DNA of 64,000 nucleotides from an uncultured Fodinibius sp. (GTDB lineage Bacteria > Bacteroidota > Rhodothermia > Balneolales > Balneolaceae), in contig CAJXMW010000006.1 in assembly GCA_913056235.1 (NCBI GenBank), positions 62,001-126,000 of the forward strand, written 5' to 3'. How positions within the stretch are numbered: the stretch's first letter is position 1; every line of letters starts with the position of its first letter. Shown here one piece after another: positions 1 to 8,831 of the stretch. Both the position numbers and the translations under genes were made by a program. The notes beneath the pieces were generated by a model, which was not told the DNA's origin, searched no databases, and worked only from the letters and a program-made list of their open reading frames with translations.

Positions 1-95
1 CAGCGTGATTCTGCAACTAAGAATGTAGTCAGAAAAAGTAACAGTACTCCAAGGATCAATTCATCACTCGAGAGTATTTTAAACGGAGTACGCAA
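1..95 (-). CDS. possible start of a membrane-protein gene, cut by the window edge
   Basis: Reading leftwards from a TTG codon at about 95 gives an open frame to the window edge, with a hydrophobic run (ELILGVLLLFLTTFLVAES) typical of a membrane segment. It lies in the same frame as, and just downstream of, the stop codon of the Bax-inhibitor-like gene. Start codon and family are unknown; it could also be a chance open frame. Confidence 0.3.
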   Translation of the reverse strand, partial: MRTPFKILSSDELILGVLLLFLTTFLVAESR

Positions 96-107
96 AACAG
101 CCAGTAT

Positions 108-827
108 CTATCGATTTTGAAGCTTGGAAAGTAGACGGAGCATCTCGAGGTACAACCAGACCAGCGTCACAATAAGGCCAAATGAGGTGTACCACTCAAA
201 GTATTTTGGCGCATTGGCCTCGGCGCCACGCTCAATCATGTCAAAATCCAGTACCAGGTTCAGCGCTGCCACACCTACAATAATTAAACTAAAGCCGATC
301 CCCATGAGTCCGTCGCCATGTATCAGGCTCAGATTAATACCAAAAAAACTTAGAATAAAGCTGGCAACATAGACGAGTGCAATACCACCGGTGGCAGCAA
401 CAACGCCCATCCGAAAACGTTTAGTAACTTGTATCCAGCCGGATCGATAGGCCAGCAGCATCACCGCAAAGGTGCCAAGGGTAAGCATTACCGCATTATA
501 CACGATACCGCTGTAGGCACCTTCGTACATGACAGAAACGCCACCTAGCATCAACCCTTCGAGTGCAGCATACAGTGGCGCTGTTACCGGCGACCACTCT
601 TTTTTAAACACCGTAACCATTGCCACAATAAAACCGCCAATGGCTCCACCCCAAATAAATAGTTGTGACGGCTGATACCAGCTTATTGAGGCACCAATCA
701 TCAGGATAAAAAAGAGGATGCCTGTCTTATTGATGGTGCCGCTGACCGTCATGGCTCCCTCTTGGGAAGCCGATCGTTCGAGATTCTGAAATGTTTTTTC
801 GCTTAGTGTTGGATTACCTGATCTCAT
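108..827 (-). CDS. Bax inhibitor-1/YccA-like membrane protein
   Basis: A 239-residue multipass inner-membrane protein with about seven hydrophobic segments after a short cytoplasmic N-terminus. The order and spacing, with an acidic pair in the loop before the last helix (LDFDMIERG, then APKYFEWYTSFGL), match the YccA/BaxI_1 branch of the TMBIM superfamily (COG4760-like). Family members are proposed ion-leak channels or protease modulators; the role in bacteria is not settled. It is separated by about 300 bases, including a terminator, from the next minus-strand operon, so it is probably transcribed alone or with the fragment to its left. Confidence 0.85.
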   Translation of the reverse strand: MRSGNPTLSEKTFQNLERSASQEGAMTVSGTINKTGILFFILMIGASISWYQPSQLFIWGGAIGGFIVAMVTVFKKEWSPVTAPLYAALEGLMLGGVSVMYEGAYSGIVYNAVMLTLGTFAVMLLAYRSGWIQVTKRFRMGVVAATGGIALVYVASFILSFFGINLSLIHGDGLMGIGFSLIIVGVAALNLVLDFDMIERGAEANAPKYFEWYTSFGLIVTLVWLYLEMLRLLSKLQNR

Positions 828-1002
828 AGCCGTTGTTCAATTAAAATTATGGTGGTTAATATACTACCTCACCGCTAGGAATAACAACATTCGCGACAAA
901 AAATTTTCTTTGTCAATACTGTAACATTTTGCGAATAGTATCGTAGGGCATTATGGAAGAGCAACAGTTTGGAAGCTACTTTAGCTCCAAATGCCCTAAA
1001 GA

Positions 1003-1036
1003 AAAAGCTCCCAGCCTTGATCGGTTGGGAGCTTTT
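1003..1036 (-). terminator. bidirectional rho-independent terminator
   Basis: A 14-bp stem (left arm 1003-1016, right arm 1023-1036, one G-T pair, loop TTGATC) rich in GC at the loop end and flanked by A tracts on the left and T tracts on the right. It closes the minus-strand operon ending at 1123. The symmetrical A/T flanks would let it work on either strand. The rest of 838-1122 shows no gene. Confidence 0.8.
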
Positions 1037-1122
1037 ATTTTTTATCCTATCTAAGTTCGAGCAGGCACAAAGTAACTCTGGATTACAACACCCTGATGGC
1101 TCAAAATCATTCTCATCTAGTA

Positions 1123-2529
1123 CTAGAAGGTAGGATTAAATCGCAGCCAGAAAACCGGTGCTCGGTCAATATTGTTGAGGTCCCACGCCAGTTCACAGCG
1201 TATCAGACTAGATCCTATTCCAATGCCACCGTTATGCTTTAGATCATCAAAGTTAAACCGATCAAAGCCCGACAGTGGCCCGGCAGATTCTAAGAGATCG
1301 GGATCAAAATCTGTCCAGCCAGAATCGAGGAAAAGCGTAAAGTAGAAGTCGTCAAAGTCAATCCAGTTGCCGGAGCTGTGCATTGGACTACCAAACTGCA
1401 ATTCTGCGTTGCTTAGCAGCATTTGATTGCCCGGTCCCATCGACTTGAATGGCAGTGCACGCATGGTTCCCACCCCGCCCAGGTACAGCTGTTTAAAACG
1501 CGGGGCCTCCCCTGTGATGCTCGACATGCGAAGCCGATACTTTAGGACACCGCCGGGTTCAAAGTTGAGGTATGAAATCAGCTCAGTTGTATATTTGGAG
1601 TAATCAAAATCAGAGGAGCGGCCAATACCCGGATCAGCGAACTCTGCCTGGCCGTTTAAAGCGAAGGTGAAATTTCTCGACAATACCAACCGTTTGGGAT
1701 TGAAGGAGGCCGAAACAGTAAGGGCTGATATATTGGTTGTATCCATTGCAGCACCATTTTGGAAGTCGATCGGAGGATTAGTGCGGAAACGATCGTTCGC
1801 TCCAAAGAGCGCCCAGTTGGTTTCTTTCTGGAGGCTGTTAAATCGGTCATCACTAAAGGCAATACCACCCTCGAAATAACGCTTCGATCGAGCAAGCATA
1901 TAGAGCCCCCATCCTTTTTGTTTATAGTAATCCATGAAGTCATAGCCACCCATAAAAGCTGTAAGCGTCGTTTCGGTCATTCCTACACGCCACTCGTCGT
2001 TGGTAGAGGCAGCATTGTGAAACTGTCCGCCGATCATGAAATGATTGCTTCGACCAATTAGTTTTTCAAGGCCGAGTGAATATTGCCATTCTTTCTGGCC
2101 TGTAGAATATCCCAGTAAGCCGTGCAGCTGAATATTGGGGATGCCCAGCAAGTCATCGTGATGGTACCACTGCATACGTTCTTGGCTTAGCCCTAAAAAC
2201 AAACCATTTACACGGTTATAGTGAATCATCGGGAGGTTGGGATAGACCGAATACAGCGTATTTGAGTTGTTTGGACCGGATTCAATGACTCCGCGATAGT
2301 CCAGACCCTCTTCATTCAGATCCGATACAAAACGCTGTACGTCTCGCTCAGAGTCAGAATCAACGCTATCCTTTTTAGAAGACTGCCCCTTAAAAAAATC
2401 GCTGACAGGGGCAGAAAAGAACGGATCATTTTTAAACGGATCCTGCTCAGTACTGTCCTCTCCGGTTTGTGCCAGTGCGCTTCCGGCCCCGAGCACAATA
2501 ATACAACATGTGATGATTAAGCTTCGCAT
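1123..2529 (-). CDS. outer-membrane beta-barrel protein, Omp85/surface-antigen-like
   Basis: 468 residues with a clear Sec signal peptide (cleavage after about SALAQ, residue 21), an acidic linker, then alternating amphipathic strands to the C-terminus ending in Phe, as in outer-membrane barrels. A segment near residue 350 (LYLGGVGTMRALPF, then NAELQF) resembles the L6-loop region of the BamA/TamA barrel (PF01103-like), where an Arg sits in a GG..xxRG setting. No POTRA domains are visible, so it is a bare barrel rather than an assembly factor. It is the last gene of a three-gene operon with the PP2C sensor and DUF4097 protein. Exact function unknown. Confidence 0.65.
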   Translation of the reverse strand: MRSLIITCCIIVLGAGSALAQTGEDSTEQDPFKNDPFFSAPVSDFFKGQSSKKDSVDSDSERDVQRFVSDLNEEGLDYRGVIESGPNNSNTLYSVYPNLPMIHYNRVNGLFLGLSQERMQWYHHDDLLGIPNIQLHGLLGYSTGQKEWQYSLGLEKLIGRSNHFMIGGQFHNAASTNDEWRVGMTETTLTAFMGGYDFMDYYKQKGWGLYMLARSKRYFEGGIAFSDDRFNSLQKETNWALFGANDRFRTNPPIDFQNGAAMDTTNISALTVSASFNPKRLVLSRNFTFALNGQAEFADPGIGRSSDFDYSKYTTELISYLNFEPGGVLKYRLRMSSITGEAPRFKQLYLGGVGTMRALPFKSMGPGNQMLLSNAELQFGSPMHSSGNWIDFDDFYFTLFLDSGWTDFDPDLLESAGPLSGFDRFNFDDLKHNGGIGIGSSLIRCELAWDLNNIDRAPVFWLRFNPTF

Positions 2530-2596
2530 TGTAAATCCTGATATTACATCTTGATTTGAGTTGTTAATTTACGCTTATCCTCGTAGAGTTGTTACG

Positions 2597-4684
2597 TTAT
2601 TTTTTCGCTTTCATAACCAGTACAGTAATGTCATCTTCCTGCGACTTTGTCCCCGACCACTGGTCAATAAGCTTTGTTATTTGTGATAAAATATCCGATG
2701 CCGAAGATCCGGCAGCGTCTCGAAATACTCGTTTTATGCGATCCATTCCAAGCTGTTCTCGTTTGTCATTAAAAAGCTCCATCAAGCCGTCGCTCATCAG
2801 TAAAAAGGTATCGCCTTTCTGTACGGCTATTTCTTCCTCCTTGTAGGGATATTCAACCTCACTGCCCAGCGGCATTCCCTTCAACAGAATTTCTTTGACC
2901 TCCCCATCTTCGGCATTGTATTTCAGGCATGGCGGCATTCCGGCAGACGTTATTCGGATACACTCCTCGGTACATTTAAAGAGCATGAATCCCATATACA
3001 TCATTTTCAGATCCATATTCCGGATGCCTGATGACATCCGCTGGATAATCCCCAGGTTATCGTAGTTATTGGCCAAGGTATGAAAGTAGCTTTTAGCCGT
3101 AGCAACCATGATGCCGGCTTTCATGCCATGCCCTGTCGCATCCCCAATGGCAACAGTCAGGTTCCCATTCTTGGAAATACTAAAATCGTAATAGTCGCCC
3201 CCGACTTCCTGGGCAGTCTCCATGAATACGGCTATATCCCATCGCTCATTTTGGGGAATCTGTTTCGGCAGCATCGACAGTTGCAGTGCCCGAGCCTCTT
3301 CAAGCTCTCGGGATTTACGCTCATTTTCAGCTTCCAGTAACTTTCGCTCAATCTCTTTTTGTTTATTAATGCGTTCTTGTTGTAACGATCGTTCCGACAA
3401 ATGTTTTACCTCGACTAGCTTATGTTCAAGGCGCTTCTGCGTTTTGGCAAAATCGCGCGACAAGTAAATCGACATGGAGAAAATAAGCAGGGATGATCCC
3501 ACAATATTGCCCAGTACAGGGTCGCCACTGGTGAATTCCAGGTTTACAAGTACCGTATAGAATATTCCCCCGGCAAAACCAGCTAGACCGGTTCCAATGA
3601 TGAGTACGCCCTCTTCCTTTTTGAAGAATGAGAGCATCAGCACCCGGCTGATTTCGAAAAGAGTAACCAAGACAAAAAGCTCGCGATAGATGTCCAGGCC
3701 CTGAGCATCAAACCAGGTGGCTATGGCCAGGCTAAGGCCCAGCCCCAAAAATCCCCAAAACTGTATGGGGCGATCATCATAAAACAAACTGTAGGTAAAA
3801 CGGAGAGCATAAATCACTGTAAAGAGCCAGGCAATAAGCGATAGCCGGTAAAAGGTGATGATCATCAATGGCGATTCTGCATAGCTGCTTTCGAGCAAAG
3901 TATACGTAAGTGCAGCCAAAAAGAATGTGAAGAGAGCAAAATAGAGATTGCGTCGTTCTGACGGGTAAAATGCAAACAGCAGAAAGTGAATAATCGTAAA
4001 AGCTACTAGTGCTCCCGCAAAAAATAACTGCGACCACGGCGTATGCATCATCTGACTTATTGTCGATTCTACATAGTAGTCCAGTTCACCGATGAGAAAT
4101 CGAAAACCGGCTGTAAATCCATAATCATTGAAGGTGGCCGCGTTATGGTTTGCAAAGCGGACGGCCAATACATGCTCTGTGGTGTCACTGATGATCAGTG
4201 GTCGAGGGCGATTGTCACGGTACGGCTTATTATCTTCTTTGAAGATGGATACCTTCCCAATCTCATAGAGTAATTTGCCATCAAGATAGATTTCTGATGC
4301 CCCGTAATGCTGCTCGGGAATTAGCGCTAATGGGTATCCAACAAGTGAACTGTCAACTTTAAAATGGAATCTAAACCAGCCGATCCCCTTCCAGTCGATA
4401 AAAGACAACTCAGAAGGTCCCAGATAAGTACTCGTTTTTTGCCAGGTAGAATCGTTGAACTGCGGAGAAGCCCACTGGGGATTATCGCCTGCCTTGAACT
4501 GCCAGCTATCCGAGATATAGATAATCTTGTCTTTCGGATTTAAATCTGACTTCTTAAGCTCAACCACATTCCCGGACGATTGCCCAAGTACTGAGGAGGG
4601 GTTTGACAGGCAAAGCGATGCCAGCAAACAGACAGTCAGCCCCAAACCCATTAGCCACGCAGTATTTATTCGAAAATCTCTCAA
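2597..4684 (-). CDS. 7TM-DISM sensor with SpoIIE/RsbU-type PP2C phosphatase domain
   Basis: 695 residues. After a signal-like N-terminus comes an extracytoplasmic jelly-roll domain (about 40-200, with GWFRFHF and IYLDGKLLYEIG motifs of the 7TMR-DISM/GH2-like fold), seven membrane helices (about 205-405), a coiled coil (about 410-465, rich in Glu/Arg/Lys) and a SpoIIE-like PP2C domain (about 470-695). The metal-binding motifs GGDYYDF, GDATGHGMKAG and LMSDGLMELF are intact, so it should be an active Ser/Thr phosphatase. Such proteins usually act on an anti-anti-sigma factor. None is adjacent; the neighbours are an envelope DUF4097 protein 8 bases upstream and a beta-barrel downstream, suggesting a cell-surface stress pathway. 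Confidence 0.85.
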   Translation of the reverse strand: MRDFRINTAWLMGLGLTVCLLASLCLSNPSSVLGQSSGNVVELKKSDLNPKDKIIYISDSWQFKAGDNPQWASPQFNDSTWQKTSTYLGPSELSFIDWKGIGWFRFHFKVDSSLVGYPLALIPEQHYGASEIYLDGKLLYEIGKVSIFKEDNKPYRDNRPRPLIISDTTEHVLAVRFANHNAATFNDYGFTAGFRFLIGELDYYVESTISQMMHTPWSQLFFAGALVAFTIIHFLLFAFYPSERRNLYFALFTFFLAALTYTLLESSYAESPLMIITFYRLSLIAWLFTVIYALRFTYSLFYDDRPIQFWGFLGLGLSLAIATWFDAQGLDIYRELFVLVTLFEISRVLMLSFFKKEEGVLIIGTGLAGFAGGIFYTVLVNLEFTSGDPVLGNIVGSSLLIFSMSIYLSRDFAKTQKRLEHKLVEVKHLSERSLQQERINKQKEIERKLLEAENERKSRELEEARALQLSMLPKQIPQNERWDIAVFMETAQEVGGDYYDFSISKNGNLTVAIGDATGHGMKAGIMVATAKSYFHTLANNYDNLGIIQRMSSGIRNMDLKMMYMGFMLFKCTEECIRITSAGMPPCLKYNAEDGEVKEILLKGMPLGSEVEYPYKEEEIAVQKGDTFLLMSDGLMELFNDKREQLGMDRIKRVFRDAAGSSASDILSQITKLIDQWSGTKSQEDDITVLVMKAKK

Positions 4685-4692
4685 ATCTTAAT

Positions 4693-5685
4693 CTATTTTA
4701 TATTTAGCGTGACAGTTCCAGCATTCGTACTCAAATCGATGGGTGGTCCTCCATCCTTGTAAGTACCCTCAATTTGTCCCGGATCGGTCTCTCCACGCAC
4801 CTTTTCGGGATCCGAAAAATCAACCTTAGTGCCTTTCAGCGACAACTCATATCCCATGTGATCCGGAACATCCAGGTGGATATTGCCGGCTGATGTTTCA
4901 AGGTTAATCCCTTTTCCCACCTGTACAAAATTAGCCCAGATATCACCGCCACCTACTTGTGCCAGCATAGTGCCGGATGTGCGCTCAGAAACGATACGTC
5001 CCCCATTTGATTTAAGTCGTATTTCACCACTGTTATCGTCAAGATATATTTTTCCTCCTTCAGTCTGGGCATAAATAGTGCCCTTGCTCCTGTTAATTTT
5101 AATATCTCCTCCTGCGGTATAGGCTTCTAACCGACCATTAATATCCGAAATATTAATGCTACCGCCCCCCGTTTTTACCGACTGTTTACCCTGGAGATTT
5201 TGCAGTTCAATATTCCCTGCCAGTGTTTTCAAATGCGTGGACATACGCTCGGGGACATACACGCGAAATGAAAAAGACATACGATCGCTAAAAAAGCCTG
5301 TCTCCCGTTTTTTTCGTTCCACCGAGGCCACGATTTCATTTCCACGCTGGAGCATGTTAATGCGAAAATTATCGAGATTCTGAGAATTTGACCAGAACGC
5401 AAATCCCCGATCCAGGTAAAGCTCCACTTTAACGTTGTCAACTGTAGAAGAGGGTTCGACGTTAATATCACCGGCAACAGTAAAGACCTTTAACAAGCCC
5501 GGACCGGTTATCTCAAATTCTTTGGTCATATAAGGCTTGTCAACATCAGGAAATGCTTGATCTTCGGAGGTTACCGAATCAGGACCGATGCTGTCCAGAG
5601 AATGAGCCGGTTGTATGAACATAAAGAAAACGCCCAAAAAGAAGCTCAACCGTAAAAGTATTGATGTGGTCTTGTAATATTGCAC
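4693..5685 (-). CDS. exported DUF4097-family beta-helix-like protein
   Basis: 330 residues with an N-terminal signal peptide (about 1-29, ending AHS) followed by repeated short beta strands rich in G, I, N and S (GNIELQNLQG, GGSINISDINGR, GGDIKINRSKG, GGKIYLDDNSG). This is the DUF4097/DUF2807 putative-adhesin pattern. It is the first gene of the operon leading to the PP2C sensor and barrel, and its promoter must lie in the 178-base divergent region shared with the ECF sigma gene, so the two units may be co-regulated. A role in envelope-stress sensing is inference. Confidence 0.75.
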   Translation of the reverse strand: MQYYKTTSILLRLSFFLGVFFMFIQPAHSLDSIGPDSVTSEDQAFPDVDKPYMTKEFEITGPGLLKVFTVAGDINVEPSSTVDNVKVELYLDRGFAFWSNSQNLDNFRINMLQRGNEIVASVERKKRETGFFSDRMSFSFRVYVPERMSTHLKTLAGNIELQNLQGKQSVKTGGGSINISDINGRLEAYTAGGDIKINRSKGTIYAQTEGGKIYLDDNSGEIRLKSNGGRIVSERTSGTMLAQVGGGDIWANFVQVGKGINLETSAGNIHLDVPDHMGYELSLKGTKVDFSDPEKVRGETDPGQIEGTYKDGGPPIDLSTNAGTVTLNIK

Positions 5686-5863
5686 AATAGTTTTTCAGGA
5701 TTGTCTAAAAGTCACCCCATCATACGAATTATTTTAAGTCTATGTTACGAACATAGATACGAATATTTATAAATAATATCGGGAGGCAACCCTTTACCTT
5801 AAAATCTTGTATGGTTACATAGAGAGAGCAGTGTATAGCAATTATAACATGGGATAACCGGGT
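5686..5863. promoter_or_regulatory. divergent intergenic promoter region
   Basis: 178 bases between the minus-strand DUF4097 operon and the plus-strand ECF sigma gene. It is AT-rich in 5730-5790 and must hold both promoters, but I could not place a confident -35/-10 pair. Autoregulation by the ECF factor would be expected from family precedent. Confidence 0.4.
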
Positions 5864-6391
5864 TTGATTAAAGAAATCATAAAAGGCTGCCGGAAACGGC
5901 GCCGTGAAAGTCAGAAAAAGCTTTACCAGAGGTTTTATGCCTATGGTATGAGCATCACGCTGCGCTATGCCGATTCGCGCGGTGAGGCTGCTGAAATCCT
6001 TAATGATGCATTTATGAAAGTATTTAACAACATCAGTTCATACGATACTGATCGGCCATTTAAGCCGTGGTTGCGAAGAATTATCGTCAACACGGCCATT
6101 AATCACTATCACAAACATGAAAATGATCGTCAACAGGTAGATTTCGAATTGGTTGAACATGAGATGGGCCAACGACAAGACATTCTGAGCGGTATATCGT
6201 ACGACGAAATTGTTGAGATGGTACAACAGCTATCACCCGCATACCGAACTGTATTTAATCTCTACGTTATTGAAGGATTTAAGCACCGTGAAATTGCTGA
6301 GATGCTGAATATTGCTGTTGGCACCTCCAAATCGAACTTGTCAAAAGCCAAGAAAAATCTACAGTCGATTGTAGAAAAGAATTTTAGTTAG
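5864..6391 (+). CDS. ECF RNA polymerase sigma factor (sigma-70 family)
   Basis: 175 residues. Region 2 (about 10-80: the motif EILNDAFMKVFNNI and PFKPWLRRIIVNTAINHYH) and region 4 (about 115-170: LSPAYRTVFNLYVIEGFKHREIAEMLNI followed by SNLSKAKKNL) are both complete. The start is a TTG: an in-frame TAA lies 9 bases upstream, and the first ATG (residue 28) would remove part of region 2. It precedes by 9 bases a gene for a single-pass membrane protein that probably acts as its partner or antagonist. Confidence 0.9.
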   Translation: MIKEIIKGCRKRRRESQKKLYQRFYAYGMSITLRYADSRGEAAEILNDAFMKVFNNISSYDTDRPFKPWLRRIIVNTAINHYHKHENDRQQVDFELVEHEMGQRQDILSGISYDEIVEMVQQLSPAYRTVFNLYVIEGFKHREIAEMLNIAVGTSKSNLSKAKKNLQSIVEKNFS

Positions 6392-6400
6392 TGGAATGTT

Positions 6401-7672
6401 ATGAGTAATCAAGACAAAAATAGTGATCCTCTTGAGGAGTTCTTCCGAGAAAAGTCTCAGGAGTACGACATTGAATATCACGAAGAGGACTGGCAAAAGC
6501 TGGAAGCAAGGCTGGATCAAGCTGATCAGCAGCGTCGTCAGCAACGCAGAAGGTGGATAGCCGCAGCCGTGATTGCCATGCTTTTTGCGGTATTGGCCTA
6601 TATCACGTATGACCAACAGCTTAAAATAAATGAACTTAACGACGAATTAAGCAACCAGGAAAATATCACAACCCTTCCACCCTCTTCGGATTCTACTGAT
6701 GACCAATCCACGGATCCAACTAAACAGACAGAAAATGAGGCCGATCTGCTGACTAAGAAAACTGAACAGGAACCAAATAAAGCCACAAATGATCCCAGCC
6801 AACAATCGCGAAAAGATAGCAAAATTGCGACAGGTCAAAACAAGGATTTTAAACAAAATATTGAGCAGCAGTCTAACAGTACTTTTGATATATCTACAAT
6901 AGAATTTAAGGAGAAAAGCCTGGCTATCGCTAAGGCTTCTCCAGGGTTTGATGGTCGTTCCCCCGCCATTTCGGCCATCAAACCCACTAATTTCTCTGGA
7001 ACTGAGAATACAAAAGTCCGGCAATTTCCATCATCCCCCCCAAACAACAGCGTTCAGCTCGCAGCACAACGCAGAGCACCGCGATTCACTATTGGGGTTT
7101 TGGTTGGGCCCGATCTAAGTACGGTCGGCGGAATGTCCAACTTTTATGATCCAGGCTATAAATTTGGAGTTTCTTTTGAATACAATCTTACCCAGAATTT
7201 GGCCATTTCTGCTGGTGCACAGCGTACCATGGTGCGGTATGTTGCCAGCGGCAGTGAATATTCGCCCCCACAAGGATACTGGTCATACGGCGTGGTGCCC
7301 GATAAAACGGTCGGCGAATGTATCCTGATTGATATCCCAATCAGCTTGAAATACGACGTTAAGCACTTTCGACACTCCAGGTTATATGCTACGGCGGGGC
7401 TGTCTTCTTACATCATGTTGGATGAAGACTACAAGTTTCGATACAACCAATCCAATAGCTCTAACCTTAAACAACGATGGCATGAGCGTACCGGCACTAC
7501 TCACTGGATGAGTAATGCCACACTCTCTGTTGGTTATGAACTTGACTTGTCGCAAACACTCAGTCTGCGGGCAGAACCCTTCGTCAAGCTTCCCCTGCAG
7601 CAGGTGGGATGGGGAAATGTAAACCTCTATTCGATGGGAACCTTCGTGTCGATCAATTATAAACTGCACTAA
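6401..7672 (+). CDS. membrane-anchored sigma-factor partner with C-terminal outer-membrane-barrel-like domain
   Basis: 423 residues. The N-terminus (1-48) is charged and cytoplasmic (DWQKLEARLDQ), as in Bacteroidota anti-sigma-like proteins. One membrane helix follows (about 49-70), then a low-complexity Gln/Asn/Thr/Ser linker (about 75-220), then a 200-residue beta-rich domain (about 225-423) resembling the outer-membrane-beta-barrel PF13568/PF13505 class (GVSFEYNLTQNLAISAGAQ). The architecture suggests signalling across the envelope to the adjacent ECF factor; no ZAS zinc motif is present, so anti-sigma activity is inference. Confidence 0.65.
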   Translation: MSNQDKNSDPLEEFFREKSQEYDIEYHEEDWQKLEARLDQADQQRRQQRRRWIAAAVIAMLFAVLAYITYDQQLKINELNDELSNQENITTLPPSSDSTDDQSTDPTKQTENEADLLTKKTEQEPNKATNDPSQQSRKDSKIATGQNKDFKQNIEQQSNSTFDISTIEFKEKSLAIAKASPGFDGRSPAISAIKPTNFSGTENTKVRQFPSSPPNNSVQLAAQRRAPRFTIGVLVGPDLSTVGGMSNFYDPGYKFGVSFEYNLTQNLAISAGAQRTMVRYVASGSEYSPPQGYWSYGVVPDKTVGECILIDIPISLKYDVKHFRHSRLYATAGLSSYIMLDEDYKFRYNQSNSSNLKQRWHERTGTTHWMSNATLSVGYELDLSQTLSLRAEPFVKLPLQQVGWGNVNLYSMGTFVSINYKLH

Positions 7673-7761
7673 AAGCAATCCATCTATGGATAACATCCAA
7701 ACTATACCACAAAAAATTAGTTTTAAATTAAATTTTTGAACATTAATACAAATAGCAACTT

Positions 7762-8238
7762 ATGGATTACCTAATCACGAAGTCACCCGAAAAGTCTTCA
7801 TTTGTAACTAAAATAAGATATTTGATACCCGTACTTATCACGGCTGTTGGCTTGCTGCTGGCTTCTTGTGGGGGCGACAATTCAACGGGACCTGGTGAAG
7901 ATCCTCCCCCCGAAGAAGAGCCCAATCGGCTGGTCAGTTATTCCGAAGACATCCAGCCTATCTTCAACGGCAACTGTACATCCAGTGGATGTCATAATTC
8001 AAACAGTCAACAGAGTGGCGTAAACCTAAGTTCATACGATGCAGCTTTGGCTAGTACGGGCAATCAATATAGTGAGAAGGTTATAAATCCCGGCAATCCC
8101 GACGAGAGTCCGCTCGTCGATAAGATTGAGGAAAATCCAGAGTTCGGAGATAGGATGCCGTATAACAGTTCGGCCTTATTTCAAGCTGATATCGACTCGA
8201 TCAGAGCATGGATCGAAGACGGCGCTCCTGACAATTAA
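7762..8238 (+). CDS. lipoprotein with a single c-type haem-like motif
   Basis: 158 residues. A signal peptide ends in a lipobox (LLASC, Cys near residue 36), followed by a Gly/Pro/Glu linker. The C-terminal half has SEDIQPIFNGNC...GCH. The haem-type motif is C-T-S-S-G-C-H, i.e. CX4CH rather than the usual CX2CH, followed by GVNLSSYDAAL and GDRMPY as in PF07635-like cytochrome domains. Met in DRMPY is a candidate axial ligand. It starts an operon with YceI and DUF5777 genes, a recurrent trio in this bacterial group. Confidence 0.7.
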   Translation: MDYLITKSPEKSSFVTKIRYLIPVLITAVGLLLASCGGDNSTGPGEDPPPEEEPNRLVSYSEDIQPIFNGNCTSSGCHNSNSQQSGVNLSSYDAALASTGNQYSEKVINPGNPDESPLVDKIEENPEFGDRMPYNSSALFQADIDSIRAWIEDGAPDN

Positions 8239-8256
8239 CGTATTAGATCTGTTGCT

Positions 8257-8829
8257 ATGTTTTCTGTTAAAGATGTTGCTTACTATTCCATTTTCTTGTT
8301 GCTCTCATTACTATTGATTCCCAATTCGGGTGTTAGTCAAAGTTATCTGACGAAGTCAGGCCATGTGGAGTTTGTTTCTTCAGTGCCGCTGCACTCCTTT
8401 ACCGGCGTTTCGGATCGCTTGATAGGTAAAATAAGCCTGGCTGATTCTACCGTTGATTTTTATGTGGATGTTCATACTCTGGAGACGGGCATCGGTAAAC
8501 GCGACAACGATATGTTAAAAACGCTTGAGGCTGACCAACATCCTTTTGCTGAATTCTATGGAAAACTGGTTTCCGACTTTGATCCCCAAAATTCTCAGCC
8601 ACAAGAAGTAACGGTGGAAGGTAAATTCACTGTTCATGGCGTTTCGAATCCATTGACGATTGATGGTACACTCCAAAAGACGAGCAAAGGCCTGAAAGTG
8701 ATGGCCGACTGGACGCTCAACATGAAAGACTATAACATCAAACCGCCGGGGATTCTCTTTTATCGTGTCAGTGAAAAGATTGATGTCTCCATTTCTGCTA
8801 TGTTAACTCCCAATAATCAAACCCGATAA
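8257..8829 (+). CDS. YceI-family periplasmic lipocalin-like protein
   Basis: 190 residues with a signal peptide (about 1-27), then the YceI pattern: GHVEFVSSVPLHSFTGVSDRL near the N-terminus, MLKTLEADQHPFAEF in the middle, and GKFTVHGVSNPLTIDGTL. YceI proteins form a beta-barrel that binds isoprenoid or other lipophilic ligands in the periplasm. It lies 18 bases after the haem-motif lipoprotein and 2 bases before the DUF5777 gene, so the three are co-transcribed and may act on one lipophilic or redox substrate. Confidence 0.9.
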   Translation: MFSVKDVAYYSIFLLLSLLLIPNSGVSQSYLTKSGHVEFVSSVPLHSFTGVSDRLIGKISLADSTVDFYVDVHTLETGIGKRDNDMLKTLEADQHPFAEFYGKLVSDFDPQNSQPQEVTVEGKFTVHGVSNPLTIDGTLQKTSKGLKVMADWTLNMKDYNIKPPGILFYRVSEKIDVSISAMLTPNNQTR

Positions 8830-8831
8830 AT

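Noticed and set aside
7035-7041. C7 tract in the sigma-partner gene as a phase switch
   Set aside because: In frame, shorter, and encodes an ordinary Ser-Pro-Pro stretch in a low-complexity linker.
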